64,000 nucleotides of DNA from Alphaproteobacteria bacterium. Lineage in GTDB: Bacteria > Pseudomonadota > Alphaproteobacteria > Rhodospirillales > WMHbin7. How positions within the stretch are numbered: position 1 is the first letter of the stretch; every line of letters starts with the position of its first letter. The translations under genes were made by a program, and so were the position numbers. The notes below the pieces were generated by a model that ran no database searches, was not told the DNA's origin, and worked only from the letters and a program-made list of their open reading frames with translations. Positions 51,207-60,121 of the stretch are shown here, one piece after another. The DNA is taken from assembly GCA_015232335.1 (NCBI GenBank), contig JADFZV010000007.1, positions 52,107 to 116,106 on the forward strand, given 5' to 3'.

Positions 51207-51914
51207 GTGAGCGCAGGTCACCTTCTGGTCGTCGAGGATGACGAGTTCGTTCAGTCCTTGCTGTCGGCTTATCTGGAGAAGGAAGGGTTCAAGGTCTGGC
51301 GCGCCATGAATGGCCGCGAGATGCTGTGCCTCTTGTCCCAGGAGCGCATCGACCTCATTTTACTCGACCTCACCTTGCCTGACGAAGACGGCCTGACCTT
51401 GGCCCGCCAGGTGCGCGCGCGATCGATGATACCCATCATCGTGTTGACAGCACGCACGGAGCGCCATGATCGTCTGGCCGCCCTTGAAATCGGCGCCGAC
51501 GATTACATGGTCAAGCCTTTCGACCCGCAGGAACTCTGCCTGCGCATACGCAACCTGCTGAACCGGGCGGGTACAGGCGATCACAGCGTGGCCTACGCCA
51601 ATGGGCGCAACCGCGATAAAATTCTATTCGAAGGTTTCACGCTTGATCTGGCGGGGCACACACTTCTCGACCAAAAGGGCAAACAGATCATCCTGTCGCC
51701 CGCCGAGTTCAATCTGCTCTCTGCACTGGCCCACGCGCCCGGGCGCGTGCTTTCGCGCAGCCAGTTGCTCGATGCCGTCAGTAGAAATGACGAGCCACCT
51801 TCCGAGCGTCTGATCGATGTTCTGATCAGCCGTCTGCGCCGAAAGCTGGCGCACCCGGCGTTGATCGTCACGGCACCCGGCCTGGGCTATCGCTTCAGCG
51901 CGAGACTTGCCTAA
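51207..51914 (+). CDS. OmpR-family winged-helix response regulator (no adjacent kinase)
   Basis: HLLVVEDDEFVQSLLSAYLEKEG...LILLDLTLPDEDGL...VKPFDPQEL; C-terminal PSERLIDVLISRLRRKL...APGLGYRF. Confidence 0.93.
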   Translation: MSAGHLLVVEDDEFVQSLLSAYLEKEGFKVWRAMNGREMLCLLSQERIDLILLDLTLPDEDGLTLARQVRARSMIPIIVLTARTERHDRLAALEIGADDYMVKPFDPQELCLRIRNLLNRAGTGDHSVAYANGRNRDKILFEGFTLDLAGHTLLDQKGKQIILSPAEFNLLSALAHAPGRVLSRSQLLDAVSRNDEPPSERLIDVLISRLRRKLAHPALIVTAPGLGYRFSARLA

Positions 51915-51917
51915 CCG

Positions 51918-53657
51918 TCAGTGCCGCTGCGCCCCATCCGCAGCCAAAGCGAAATTTCGCCCACCCTTTTCGAAAACAACGTTCTGGGCAACCTGAAGCA
52001 TGCGCTTGGAAAGTGCTGACAGTTCGGGCGAGCTGTTTTCAACGCAGCGGATTCCGAACAGAGACTTGTTGCCCGGCGAATTGTACGGCCCCTCGACCAA
52101 GCTGGTTTTGTCGAAGGTAACCATGGCCAGGCAGGTTTCCCGGCTGTTGGATGCCGAAAGCTGGGTGATGTCGCGATTGTTATGGCGATAGGCGCTGGTC
52201 CCGGCGGATTCCAGCGGAATGCCACGTTCCTTGAACACCACCGAGAAAAAGTCGACCAGAAGCTTGTCCATGGGCTCGAAGCGAAAGCCTCCGAAATAGA
52301 GCTCCTCGTAAAACAGGAAGCCGCCTTCCTTGAAGAAAATCCGCTCCTGCACCCGGTCGGGCAACTGTGACTGTTCGACCTTGCGCAATGAGAAGGGCCA
52401 GGCGCTGCTGGTGCCGATGCGGCTCATCGCAACAGGCGTTTCCGCCCACTGATAATAGCCCAGGGTATTGCCGCTCAGCGTCTTGGCTTCCTGCTTGATC
52501 GCAGGAGGGGGCGCCGCCGCGACTTGTTGCTGAGGCTGAGGAGGAGCCTCTTCCTTGAAGTCCTGCTTCATTGCCAGGGGCTGGTTCTTTTCAAGCGCCG
52601 CCTTGGAGGTTGAGGCCTTGCTGCGCAGCGTCTCGTCGTCGCTGGAATAGGGATTGTCCTGGTCGAAGGAAGTCAGGAATCTGTCCCAAGCGGCAAGCTT
52701 CAGATCGGGCGGGCCTGAGAATTTGGCTGCCTCATCGTAAGCAGTTTTCATCTCACCTTGCCATCTCTTCCATCCAGCCTGGGCGGCCTTTTCCTGCTTC
52801 TTCAAATCCTCAAGCGAGAACGCGCTGCCCGTGGGGGGCAGCGGCATCGCGCCGATTTCCGCAGGCTGCGTAAAATAGAAGTCGCCCGTCAGTGACGAGG
52901 CTTCCCAGGGTATCTGCATGTCGTTGGTAACGCGAGCCACCTGAATGCGCACCCGCTTGAAAATGTCCTCGACCCTTAGGCCGGGCATATCGAGCGTTTT
53001 AAGAAGTTCGCGGGTGTAAAGGCCGTTTCCGCCCTCGCCGTCACTGGCGACCTTGCCGGGTGCCGTCGCATAGGCGATGAAGGTGCCCTTGGGCGCGTCG
53101 ATCTGCGCCAGACCGCCGGCATAGCCGCGAAAGCTGCGCTCGAAGGGATTGTTGCGGCAAGCATCGAGAATGACCACGGACAGTCTGGCGCCGGTCAGTT
53201 GCTGCAAGACCTGATCGACATCGACGGATTCGCTATGGACCGAGGACTCCGACGATATCATGGCATCGACCGGAACCAGATAGTTGCGGCCCTTCACCTG
53301 TACGCCGTGGCCTGCGTAGTAGAAAAGCCCGACGCCCCCCTTGCTCAGCTTCTGTCCGAACTGTGTTGCGGCCCGGTTCATGTCGCGCTGCCCGGCATTT
53401 TCCTTCAAAATGACTTCGAAGCCCATTTTTTCGAGCTTGCCCGCCATGGCGCGGGCGTCATTGACCGGATTGGGCAGCGGGGCCGTCTTGTAAGAGCTGT
53501 TGCCGATGACCAGCGCAATCCGCCGCTCGGCTCCCGTGGGGGCTGCGAGTTCGTTTTGCTGACCAACGCCGATATCGCGGGAAAGAGGTTGCGCCAGGGC
53601 TGCGCACGGAATGGCGCAGGCCACGAGAAGAGGAAATATTCGAGACAGACGACTCAT
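51918..53657 (-). CDS. exported caspase-like (peptidase C14) protein
   Basis: Signal peptide; RIALVIGNSSYKTAPLPNPVNDARAMAGKLEKMGFEV; catalytic His GLFYYAGHGVQ and Cys VILDACRNNPF; additional C-terminal domain. Confidence 0.92.
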   Translation of the reverse strand: MSRLSRIFPLLVACAIPCAALAQPLSRDIGVGQQNELAAPTGAERRIALVIGNSSYKTAPLPNPVNDARAMAGKLEKMGFEVILKENAGQRDMNRAATQFGQKLSKGGVGLFYYAGHGVQVKGRNYLVPVDAMISSESSVHSESVDVDQVLQQLTGARLSVVILDACRNNPFERSFRGYAGGLAQIDAPKGTFIAYATAPGKVASDGEGGNGLYTRELLKTLDMPGLRVEDIFKRVRIQVARVTNDMQIPWEASSLTGDFYFTQPAEIGAMPLPPTGSAFSLEDLKKQEKAAQAGWKRWQGEMKTAYDEAAKFSGPPDLKLAAWDRFLTSFDQDNPYSSDDETLRSKASTSKAALEKNQPLAMKQDFKEEAPPQPQQQVAAAPPPAIKQEAKTLSGNTLGYYQWAETPVAMSRIGTSSAWPFSLRKVEQSQLPDRVQERIFFKEGGFLFYEELYFGGFRFEPMDKLLVDFFSVVFKERGIPLESAGTSAYRHNNRDITQLSASNSRETCLAMVTFDKTSLVEGPYNSPGNKSLFGIRCVENSSPELSALSKRMLQVAQNVVFEKGGRNFALAADGAQRH

Positions 53658-54238
53658 TTCTTGGCCCCCTTTTCACCTAAATTGACCACGCGCACCCGCC
53701 GATTGACATCGGCCTCGGGATGCTCGGGGTCAAGCAGTCGGGATTCGCCGAACCCCTGAACCTCGATCCTGGCTGGCTTTACGCCAAAGCGCGAAATCAG
53801 CTCCTGGCGCACCCGGCCCGCCCGCCTAAGCGATAGCCCCTGATTGAAGCCATCGCTGCCCACGGCATCGGTATGGCCCTCGATCAGAAAACGCTGCCCG
53901 GCAAGCCGCTCGTCCTTGAGCGCTCTGCCCAGATTGCCCACCAGCACGGTGCCGTCATTCGTCAACTCCGCCGAATTGAACTCGAAATTGACGACCAGAT
54001 CAATGGCCGCCGGTTCTTCGGCAGCCTCGGCCGCGTTGATAATGCCACGATCACCGGCCTTGTCCAGTACCAGCGAGCGGCTTTTGGGCATGGCGGAGCT
54101 TCTGGAAAGCTTATCCGCGATTTCTCCGCTCGTCGGCTGATCGGCTGCACCTGCCAAGGATACGGCAAGGAAGCTAAGACAGGCTGAAAGTGCCGCCCTT
54201 TTTGCGATGGAAGTTGCTATCTCCATGATATTTTGCAT
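53654..54238 (-). CDS. OmpA-family peptidoglycan-binding protein
   Basis: FEFNSAELTNDGTVLVGNLGRALKDERLAGQRFLIEGHTDAVGSDGFNQGLSLRRAGRVRQELISRFG; overlaps caspase gene by 4 nt. Confidence 0.92.
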   Translation of the reverse strand: MQNIMEIATSIAKRAALSACLSFLAVSLAGAADQPTSGEIADKLSRSSAMPKSRSLVLDKAGDRGIINAAEAAEEPAAIDLVVNFEFNSAELTNDGTVLVGNLGRALKDERLAGQRFLIEGHTDAVGSDGFNQGLSLRRAGRVRQELISRFGVKPARIEVQGFGESRLLDPEHPEADVNRRVRVVNLGEKGAKK

Positions 54239-54248
54239 TCCAGCACCT

Positions 54249-55940
54249 TTAAGGTTTTGTCGTTAAACGCAACATTGATGCCGCCACGGCCCCCTGTCCT
54301 CTGCCCGCCTGCTGCGACAGAATGGCTTGGCGAAACTCGGTCAGATAGTCACGCTCCGTCTCGGATGCCACGCGGTCAAGCGCCAGCAGCGGCAAGGGAG
54401 ATGCGATGGCGACCACGACTTCATTGCCGAATCTCGGGCCACCGATGCGCAATTCACCCGCTCCTCCAAGAACCAGACGCGTTCCCGGAGCCAAGGGTTT
54501 CTTGCCCGAATCGCGGTAGCGATGAAGATGCACGACTTGCCCGTCCACCTGAATGTAAGAGACGTAAAGATAGCTGGGAAAGTCAGGGGTTGTCACCTCC
54601 AGCGAAATCTTCTGGCCCGATTTGAGCGGCTGCTCGGCATTCCCGTCCCTAAGCTTCAGCGAAAGACCCTGCGCTGCGCTCAGCGGAGTGTTGAAGGTCT
54701 GGCGGGCCTCGCACAGGGGCCAGGGCTCAACTTGAATATCAAGTTCGGTCTTCTGGCTGCTTGCGCCACTATCCACAAGACTGAAGACGCGGTCGCGATC
54801 GGCTTCAGTGGCAACAAATCCGCTGACATGGACGACGCCCCTTTCATCCTTGCTGCTCTCCAGGCCAGCGCATTTCAACTGTTTTCCCAGTTTCTGAATT
54901 GCCTCCACCGCCGGAGGAGCCGCAGGCTGCGGCGGAGTCAGATTGGATGCCAAAGGGGCGGGCGCCAGAGGCTCGGGCTCGACCGGCTCGAATTTAACCG
55001 GCACGGGCAGAGGCGGTTCGCTGGGCTGAGACTCGGGCTTTGGCGGCAGCCTGAGAACATTGGGCTCCTCAGCGTTGGTGATTTCCACGGTTTCAGAGGA
55101 CAGAGGCGCTGCAGGCACCTCCTGCGACAGGCGAACCGTATAGGCCTCGGGGACAAGGGCCGAAAAGGTGCGGTAGGAGAGCCAGCCATAACCCTTGTCG
55201 CCCCAATCGTCGCCCCAGGAATTGATCAGGCGGAATGAGCGTTTCTGTTCGTCATAGCCCACCAGGACCATGGCGTGCGTATTCTCGTTCCACGTCGTAT
55301 CATCGAAGGGAGCCTCACCGACATAGGTCTCGAATTTCTTCGTCACATGCATGGCGACCACAACGGGATTGCCGTTGGCGATCTCGCCCTTGATGTCATC
55401 CAGCCGCCTTGGATTAACGGTTTTCCAATCATCAATGCGGAAACTGCCCGCCATTTCGACGATTTCCGGCGAGGGGCGCTGATCGCAGGATTTTTCGTTG
55501 TAGGAAAAGGCCGTCATCGGCGCAACACCCGTCTTCTTCAGAAAATCGAGCGCGGTCGGCACGGCAAGCCCCTGAGAGCAGGACTTTCCGGGCTCGGTCA
55601 GTTGGTTGTAGATGAAGGCGGGACTGAGGGCGGCGGGTGCCACCTTGGGCGATGTGGATAGGCGGTTCGCATAGTAGCTGCGAAGCGCATAGCCGGTTGC
55701 CCAGGCAGTGCAGGAGGGCTGATCGCCCTGCTCGCCAGGTGCCGGAAACCAGGCAGACAGATCGGCCCTGGGCGGCAGATAGGCCCGATATGGTTGAATG
55801 GTGGGCAGCGACTTGAACTTGGCTGGCGCCAGCAGCACCGCACCCGTGCTTTTTCGCTTTTCCGCCTGGGCCTGAGCTGGCAGGGCAGCAGCCAATGCCA
55901 ATCCGGCGATCAGGCTTAAGGTCAGGGCACCTTTCGTCAT
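54249..55940 (-). CDS. exported papain-like (C1) cysteine peptidase with C-terminal DUF4384-like domain
   Basis: Signal peptide; EQGDQPSCTAWATGYALRSYY, THAMVLVGYDEQ, INSWGDDWGDKGYGWLSY (Cys/His/Asn triad); C-terminus DGNAEQPLKSGQKISLEVTTPDFPSYLYVSYIQVDGQVVHLHRY. Confidence 0.88.
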   Translation of the reverse strand: MTKGALTLSLIAGLALAAALPAQAQAEKRKSTGAVLLAPAKFKSLPTIQPYRAYLPPRADLSAWFPAPGEQGDQPSCTAWATGYALRSYYANRLSTSPKVAPAALSPAFIYNQLTEPGKSCSQGLAVPTALDFLKKTGVAPMTAFSYNEKSCDQRPSPEIVEMAGSFRIDDWKTVNPRRLDDIKGEIANGNPVVVAMHVTKKFETYVGEAPFDDTTWNENTHAMVLVGYDEQKRSFRLINSWGDDWGDKGYGWLSYRTFSALVPEAYTVRLSQEVPAAPLSSETVEITNAEEPNVLRLPPKPESQPSEPPLPVPVKFEPVEPEPLAPAPLASNLTPPQPAAPPAVEAIQKLGKQLKCAGLESSKDERGVVHVSGFVATEADRDRVFSLVDSGASSQKTELDIQVEPWPLCEARQTFNTPLSAAQGLSLKLRDGNAEQPLKSGQKISLEVTTPDFPSYLYVSYIQVDGQVVHLHRYRDSGKKPLAPGTRLVLGGAGELRIGGPRFGNEVVVAIASPLPLLALDRVASETERDYLTEFRQAILSQQAGRGQGAVAASMLRLTTKP

Positions 55941-55964
55941 CTGCGTTCCCCACCATGCCCGGTG

Positions 55965-57224
55965 TTAATTGAGGACTTTGAAGGAAAGGCGCTCGACCGT
56001 GCGTCGCCCTTCCTTATCCCTGACCGCAATGTCGATGACATGTTTGCCCACCGGCAGATCGGCGTCCTCGGCCTTGATGCCGTCCTTGGTCAGGTAAGGC
56101 AACAGCCGGTCGGTGATATCGAGATCGAAAAGTCCGACATAAGTCACTTTAAGGCTGTTGAGATCGACCTGCGTCTGGCCCTGGGACTGAAAGGTCACCT
56201 CGATATTGACCGGCAGCTTGACCTCGGTCACCTTGCCGGGGCTGCGAATTTCCACCTTCGGCCCGCCGGGATCGCTCATCGCGGTGATCATGTCCCTGGA
56301 AGGGGCGCCTGCTGCCTGAGTGGCTTCCTCGGGCGTTACCAGCCAATGCTTGGTATCTTCCTTGGCATCAGGCCTGCGATGCAGGAAGTTCAAGCTGACC
56401 GTTCTGGCATCGAGGCGCTGGCGCTTCTTTTCGTCGTCGGTTACGGGCGACAAGGCAAAGCCGGTATTTTCCGTAACGCCCACTTCGGTGATTTCCCGGG
56501 TGGCCACGGCGGGTGTGCCGCATTTTCCCAAAAGCCCCCCGACATCCGGACCAGCGGCAGCGACCACAATGTCGCGGCTTTGGGTCGATGTTTCGCAAGG
56601 CGTCAGAACCAGCTTCAACTGCTCGTTCCCCGACTGGCCCTGAAACTGAAAGGAACCGCTAACCGGAAGCTGGACGGATTGTCCTTGCGCTACGGTCCAG
56701 GCTCCCAGATGGGTCTCACGTCCCTCGCTGTTGACATTATAGGCGGCAACCTGGCCAGGCAGATTGCTCATAAAGCGAACGTTGAATTTGTCACCGGTGA
56801 CAAAGCCGTGCGCGGCGGGATCGACGGCCCTCAAAGCCCCCTCGCCGTCGGCAATCAACACTTCAAAGGCAAGACCGCCATGAACCTCTTCTGCAGCCTT
56901 TCCCGAGAAGATGATCGAGCCGTTGGATCTTTCCTTGAAGGAGACATTGCCAAAAAATGCCTCGGGCGGAACCGAGGAATCATTGCCACTCATAAAAGTG
57001 TTTTCGAAGACGGAGCCGGCCACATAGCCAATCGCCTTTCCGGCCAAGGGGGCGAGCAGGGTCAGAAACAAGCCTCGCGAGGGGACTTGCTTTTTCTCGG
57101 CCTTGTCCTTGGTCAGCGCGGCTGATTTGCTTGCGGGCGCCCCCACTTTTCCCTTTGCCGAGGCGGGAAGACCCGCCGTCAAGATCGCCGTCATTGCAAA
57201 GACGGCAGCCACATATTTCAACAT
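55965..57224 (-). CDS. exported protein with DUF4384-like segment and C-terminal Ig-like segment, function unknown
   Basis: Signal peptide MLKYVAAVFAMTAILTAGLPASA; VTGDKFNVRFMSNLPGQVAAYNVNSEGRETHLGAW; C-terminal LPVGKHVIDIAVRDKEGRRTVERLSFKVLN. Confidence 0.75.
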   Translation of the reverse strand: MLKYVAAVFAMTAILTAGLPASAKGKVGAPASKSAALTKDKAEKKQVPSRGLFLTLLAPLAGKAIGYVAGSVFENTFMSGNDSSVPPEAFFGNVSFKERSNGSIIFSGKAAEEVHGGLAFEVLIADGEGALRAVDPAAHGFVTGDKFNVRFMSNLPGQVAAYNVNSEGRETHLGAWTVAQGQSVQLPVSGSFQFQGQSGNEQLKLVLTPCETSTQSRDIVVAAAGPDVGGLLGKCGTPAVATREITEVGVTENTGFALSPVTDDEKKRQRLDARTVSLNFLHRRPDAKEDTKHWLVTPEEATQAAGAPSRDMITAMSDPGGPKVEIRSPGKVTEVKLPVNIEVTFQSQGQTQVDLNSLKVTYVGLFDLDITDRLLPYLTKDGIKAEDADLPVGKHVIDIAVRDKEGRRTVERLSFKVLN

Positions 57225-57360
57225 CCCCTGGTACCTCCTGCCATTTCACATCGGCAAAACAACTTTGCCTCAATATGACTTTCGCTAGCTGAACGCTAGA
57301 TGACGAAAAAGGCGAAATTAAGACTGATTCCCTGTGATATGGGTCACAGACAGGGATGTA

Positions 57361-57393
57361 CAAAAAAAGGCCGGGGAAACGCCCGGCCTTTTC
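57361..57393 (-). terminator. Rho-independent terminator of rne
   Basis: Minus strand GGCCGGGCGTTTCCCCGGCCTTTTTTT. Confidence 0.9.
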
Positions 57394-57412
57394 TGTCATC
57401 GTAACTGGCGGA

Positions 57413-59701
57413 TTAGCCGATCAACTGATTCCACCAGCCTTTGCGACGCGGCTTGGCCGAAGCGTCTTCTTCGGGCGGTGCTGTGTCGGGAGGGGAAGCT
57501 TCTGTCACCACCATGGGCATGACGGGTTCCGGACGTAACATGGGCACCGGCGGCTCGTCGCGAATCACGGGCAGCGGCGGCGCGCCTGACGGCGCATCCG
57601 CTGACACGGTTTCGGGCTCGAAGGCAGAAGCGGCGGATTCTTCCGAACCCGCTTCCTGCGCTGCACCCGGCTCGCCGTTCTCACGGCCACGCCTGCGCCT
57701 TCCGCCGCGACGCCCGCGGCGACGCTTGCGCTTCACGCCATCCTCGCCGGGCTCGCTGGAGGTTGCAGGCCCTTCTTCGCCCTCGCCGTCCTCGTCACCT
57801 TCGCTGGGCTCGCCGGATTCGGCAGCGCCTTCCTCGGCTCCTGCCGACGCTTCGGGAGCGTGGCCGTCGGGGCGGCGCCCACGACGGCGCCTGCGGCGCT
57901 TGCCGCGCTTGTCGCCGCTCTCGGCCTCGGCCCCCCCGGCCTCGCGGGCGGTCGATTCCTGCCTCTCTTCCTCTTCCTCCTCGTCTTCCTCGATCTCCGG
58001 CTCTTCCGCCTCGGGTTCGATCTCGCTAACGCTGGCGGCATGGGTTTCGGAGGAAACCGGGCGCAACAGTCCTTCCTCGCCCTTGACCAGGGGCTTGATA
58101 CGCTCGATGCGATATTGCGGCGAAACCAGGGTCACATCGCCCGTAACGAACACCTTAAAGCCGTGACGGCCTTCGATATCGGTCAGAGCCTGACGCTTCT
58201 GATTAAGAATATAAAGGGCGATTTCGACCGGAACGGCGATGGTGATTTCCGCCGAACGGCGCTTGATGCCCTCTTCCTCGATGACGCGCAGCACATGCAT
58301 CGCCGTCGATTCAACGGAACGCACATGGCCGGTTCCCATGCATTGCGGGCAAGGCAGAAAACTGGTCTCCATCAGGCTGGGGCGCAGGCGCTGGCGCGAC
58401 ATTTCCAGAAGCCCGAAGGGGCTGATGCGCCCGATCTGAATGCGCGCCCGGTCATTGCGCAGCGCATCCTTCAAACGACGCTCGACATTCTGATTGTTGC
58501 GCCGCTCGTCCATGTCGATGAAATCGATGACGACCAGACCGGCCAGATCACGCAAACGAAGCTGGCGGGCGATTTCGTCGGCGGCCTCCAGATTGGTCTT
58601 GTAGGCCGTCTCTTCGATGTGCCGCTCTTTCGTCGCCCGACCGGAATTGACGTCGATCGACACCAGGGCCTCGGTCGGATTGATCACGATATAGCCGCCG
58701 CTGCGCAACTGCGCCGTGGCGCTGTGCATGGCGTCGAGCTGATTTTCCACCTGAAAACGCTGGAACAAAGGCATCGCCGGGTCTTTGTAAGGCTGTACCT
58801 TCTTGGCATGGCTGGGCGTCAGCATGCGCATGAAGTCCTTGGCCATGCGGTAGCCTTCGTCGCCATCAACCAGCACCTCGTCGATGTCGCGGGCGTAGAG
58901 GTCGCGGATCGAACGCTTGATCAGATTGGCTTCTTCATAGATCAGCGCGGGCGCCGTGGATTTCAGCGTGAGTTCCCTAATCGAATCCCAGGTGCGCAGA
59001 AGATACTCGTAGTCGCGCTTCAGCTCCGCCTTCGAGCGCTCGGAACCAGCCGTGCGCACGATGACCGCCATGCCCTCGGGAATTTCGAGATCGGCCATGA
59101 TCTTCTTTAAGCGCTTGCGGTCGGCCATATTGGTGATCTTGCGCGAAACGCCGCCGCCCCTGGGCGAGTTGGGCATCAGCACGCAATAGCGCCCGGCCAG
59201 CGACAGATAGGTGGTCAGCGCCGCACCCTTGCCGCCGCGCTCCTCTTTGACCACCTGAACCAGCATGATCTGGCGGCGCTTGATGACTTCTTGAATCTTG
59301 TATTGGCGGGTAAGCCTCTGGCGGCGGCGGCGCTCGGCCTCCTCCACGCCGTCCTCGCCACCCAGCGTGTCGAGATTTTCCTCGGCTTCACCCTCGTGAT
59401 GCGCCTCGGCCGCCTCGGCCTGCTGCAAAGCGATCAGCTTTTCGCGGTCGGCGACCGGAATCTGATAATAGTCGGGATGAATTTCGCCAAAAGCCAGGAA
59501 ACCGTGCCGGTTGCCGCCATATTCGACGAACGCCGCCTGCAGCGAGGGTTCTACGCGAACCACCTTGGCGAGATAGATATTGCCCTTGATCTGCCGCTTA
59601 GTCGAGGTTTCGACGTCGAATTCTTCAAGTCGCGTCCCATTCACTACCACCACCCGGGTCTCCTCGGGATGGGTGGAATCGATCAACATACGCTTTGCCA
59701 T
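57413..59701 (-). CDS. rne: ribonuclease E/G
   Basis: MAKRMLIDSTHPEETRVVVVNGTRLEEFDVE...GNIYLAKVVRVEPSLQAAFVEYGGNRHGFLAFGEIHPDYY...LVVIDFIDM; basic/acidic C-terminal tail. Confidence 0.97.
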   Translation of the reverse strand: MAKRMLIDSTHPEETRVVVVNGTRLEEFDVETSTKRQIKGNIYLAKVVRVEPSLQAAFVEYGGNRHGFLAFGEIHPDYYQIPVADREKLIALQQAEAAEAHHEGEAEENLDTLGGEDGVEEAERRRRQRLTRQYKIQEVIKRRQIMLVQVVKEERGGKGAALTTYLSLAGRYCVLMPNSPRGGGVSRKITNMADRKRLKKIMADLEIPEGMAVIVRTAGSERSKAELKRDYEYLLRTWDSIRELTLKSTAPALIYEEANLIKRSIRDLYARDIDEVLVDGDEGYRMAKDFMRMLTPSHAKKVQPYKDPAMPLFQRFQVENQLDAMHSATAQLRSGGYIVINPTEALVSIDVNSGRATKERHIEETAYKTNLEAADEIARQLRLRDLAGLVVIDFIDMDERRNNQNVERRLKDALRNDRARIQIGRISPFGLLEMSRQRLRPSLMETSFLPCPQCMGTGHVRSVESTAMHVLRVIEEEGIKRRSAEITIAVPVEIALYILNQKRQALTDIEGRHGFKVFVTGDVTLVSPQYRIERIKPLVKGEEGLLRPVSSETHAASVSEIEPEAEEPEIEEDEEEEEERQESTAREAGGAEAESGDKRGKRRRRRRGRRPDGHAPEASAGAEEGAAESGEPSEGDEDGEGEEGPATSSEPGEDGVKRKRRRGRRGGRRRRGRENGEPGAAQEAGSEESAASAFEPETVSADAPSGAPPLPVIRDEPPVPMLRPEPVMPMVVTEASPPDTAPPEEDASAKPRRKGWWNQLIG

Positions 59702-59971
59702 TAACGGGGAATCTCCAGTGAACCGGCAGGCAGGCGATCACGCCCGCAGGCACGGCGGTTGTTGTGGCAAGGCCGGTGCGCGCGCCGAAAGCTCCGCCAA
59801 TCCGCGTCAACTCGCTGGATGGGAGGAAGGTTGAAATGGGCGGCAAGACAGGCCTCGAAATTCAATGAAAAGATGCGTCCCGCCCTCGTGCATCCGGCCA
59901 ATACACGGATTTCCTTGAAGAAATCCGCCAGCCTGGGGCTGCCTGCCAACAGCTTAGGACATATCCTAAGC
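59702..59971 (-). promoter_or_regulatory. putative structured 5' leader of rne
   Basis: About 270-420 nt non-coding gap upstream of rne with hairpins GGATTTC-CTTGAA-GAAATCC (59907-59926) and GCTTAGGA-CATA-TCCTAAGC (59952-59971). Confidence 0.4.
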
Positions 59972-60121
59972 GGGGCGGCCCCACCTTTAGGCAGTAACGG
60001 TATTTAACATAACGATCCTGATCGCCTACAGCAACTTTCTTTTACAAGGCGGGGGATCAGGGTTGTCGCCAGGGCGAAAGCGGGGGTATATCTGCCCTCA
60101 ACGGGCGGATTTGAGCAAGCG

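Noticed and set aside
57441-59110. Plus-strand ORFs of 241 and 416 aa
   Set aside because: Antisense to rne, driven by the low-complexity acidic/basic tail.
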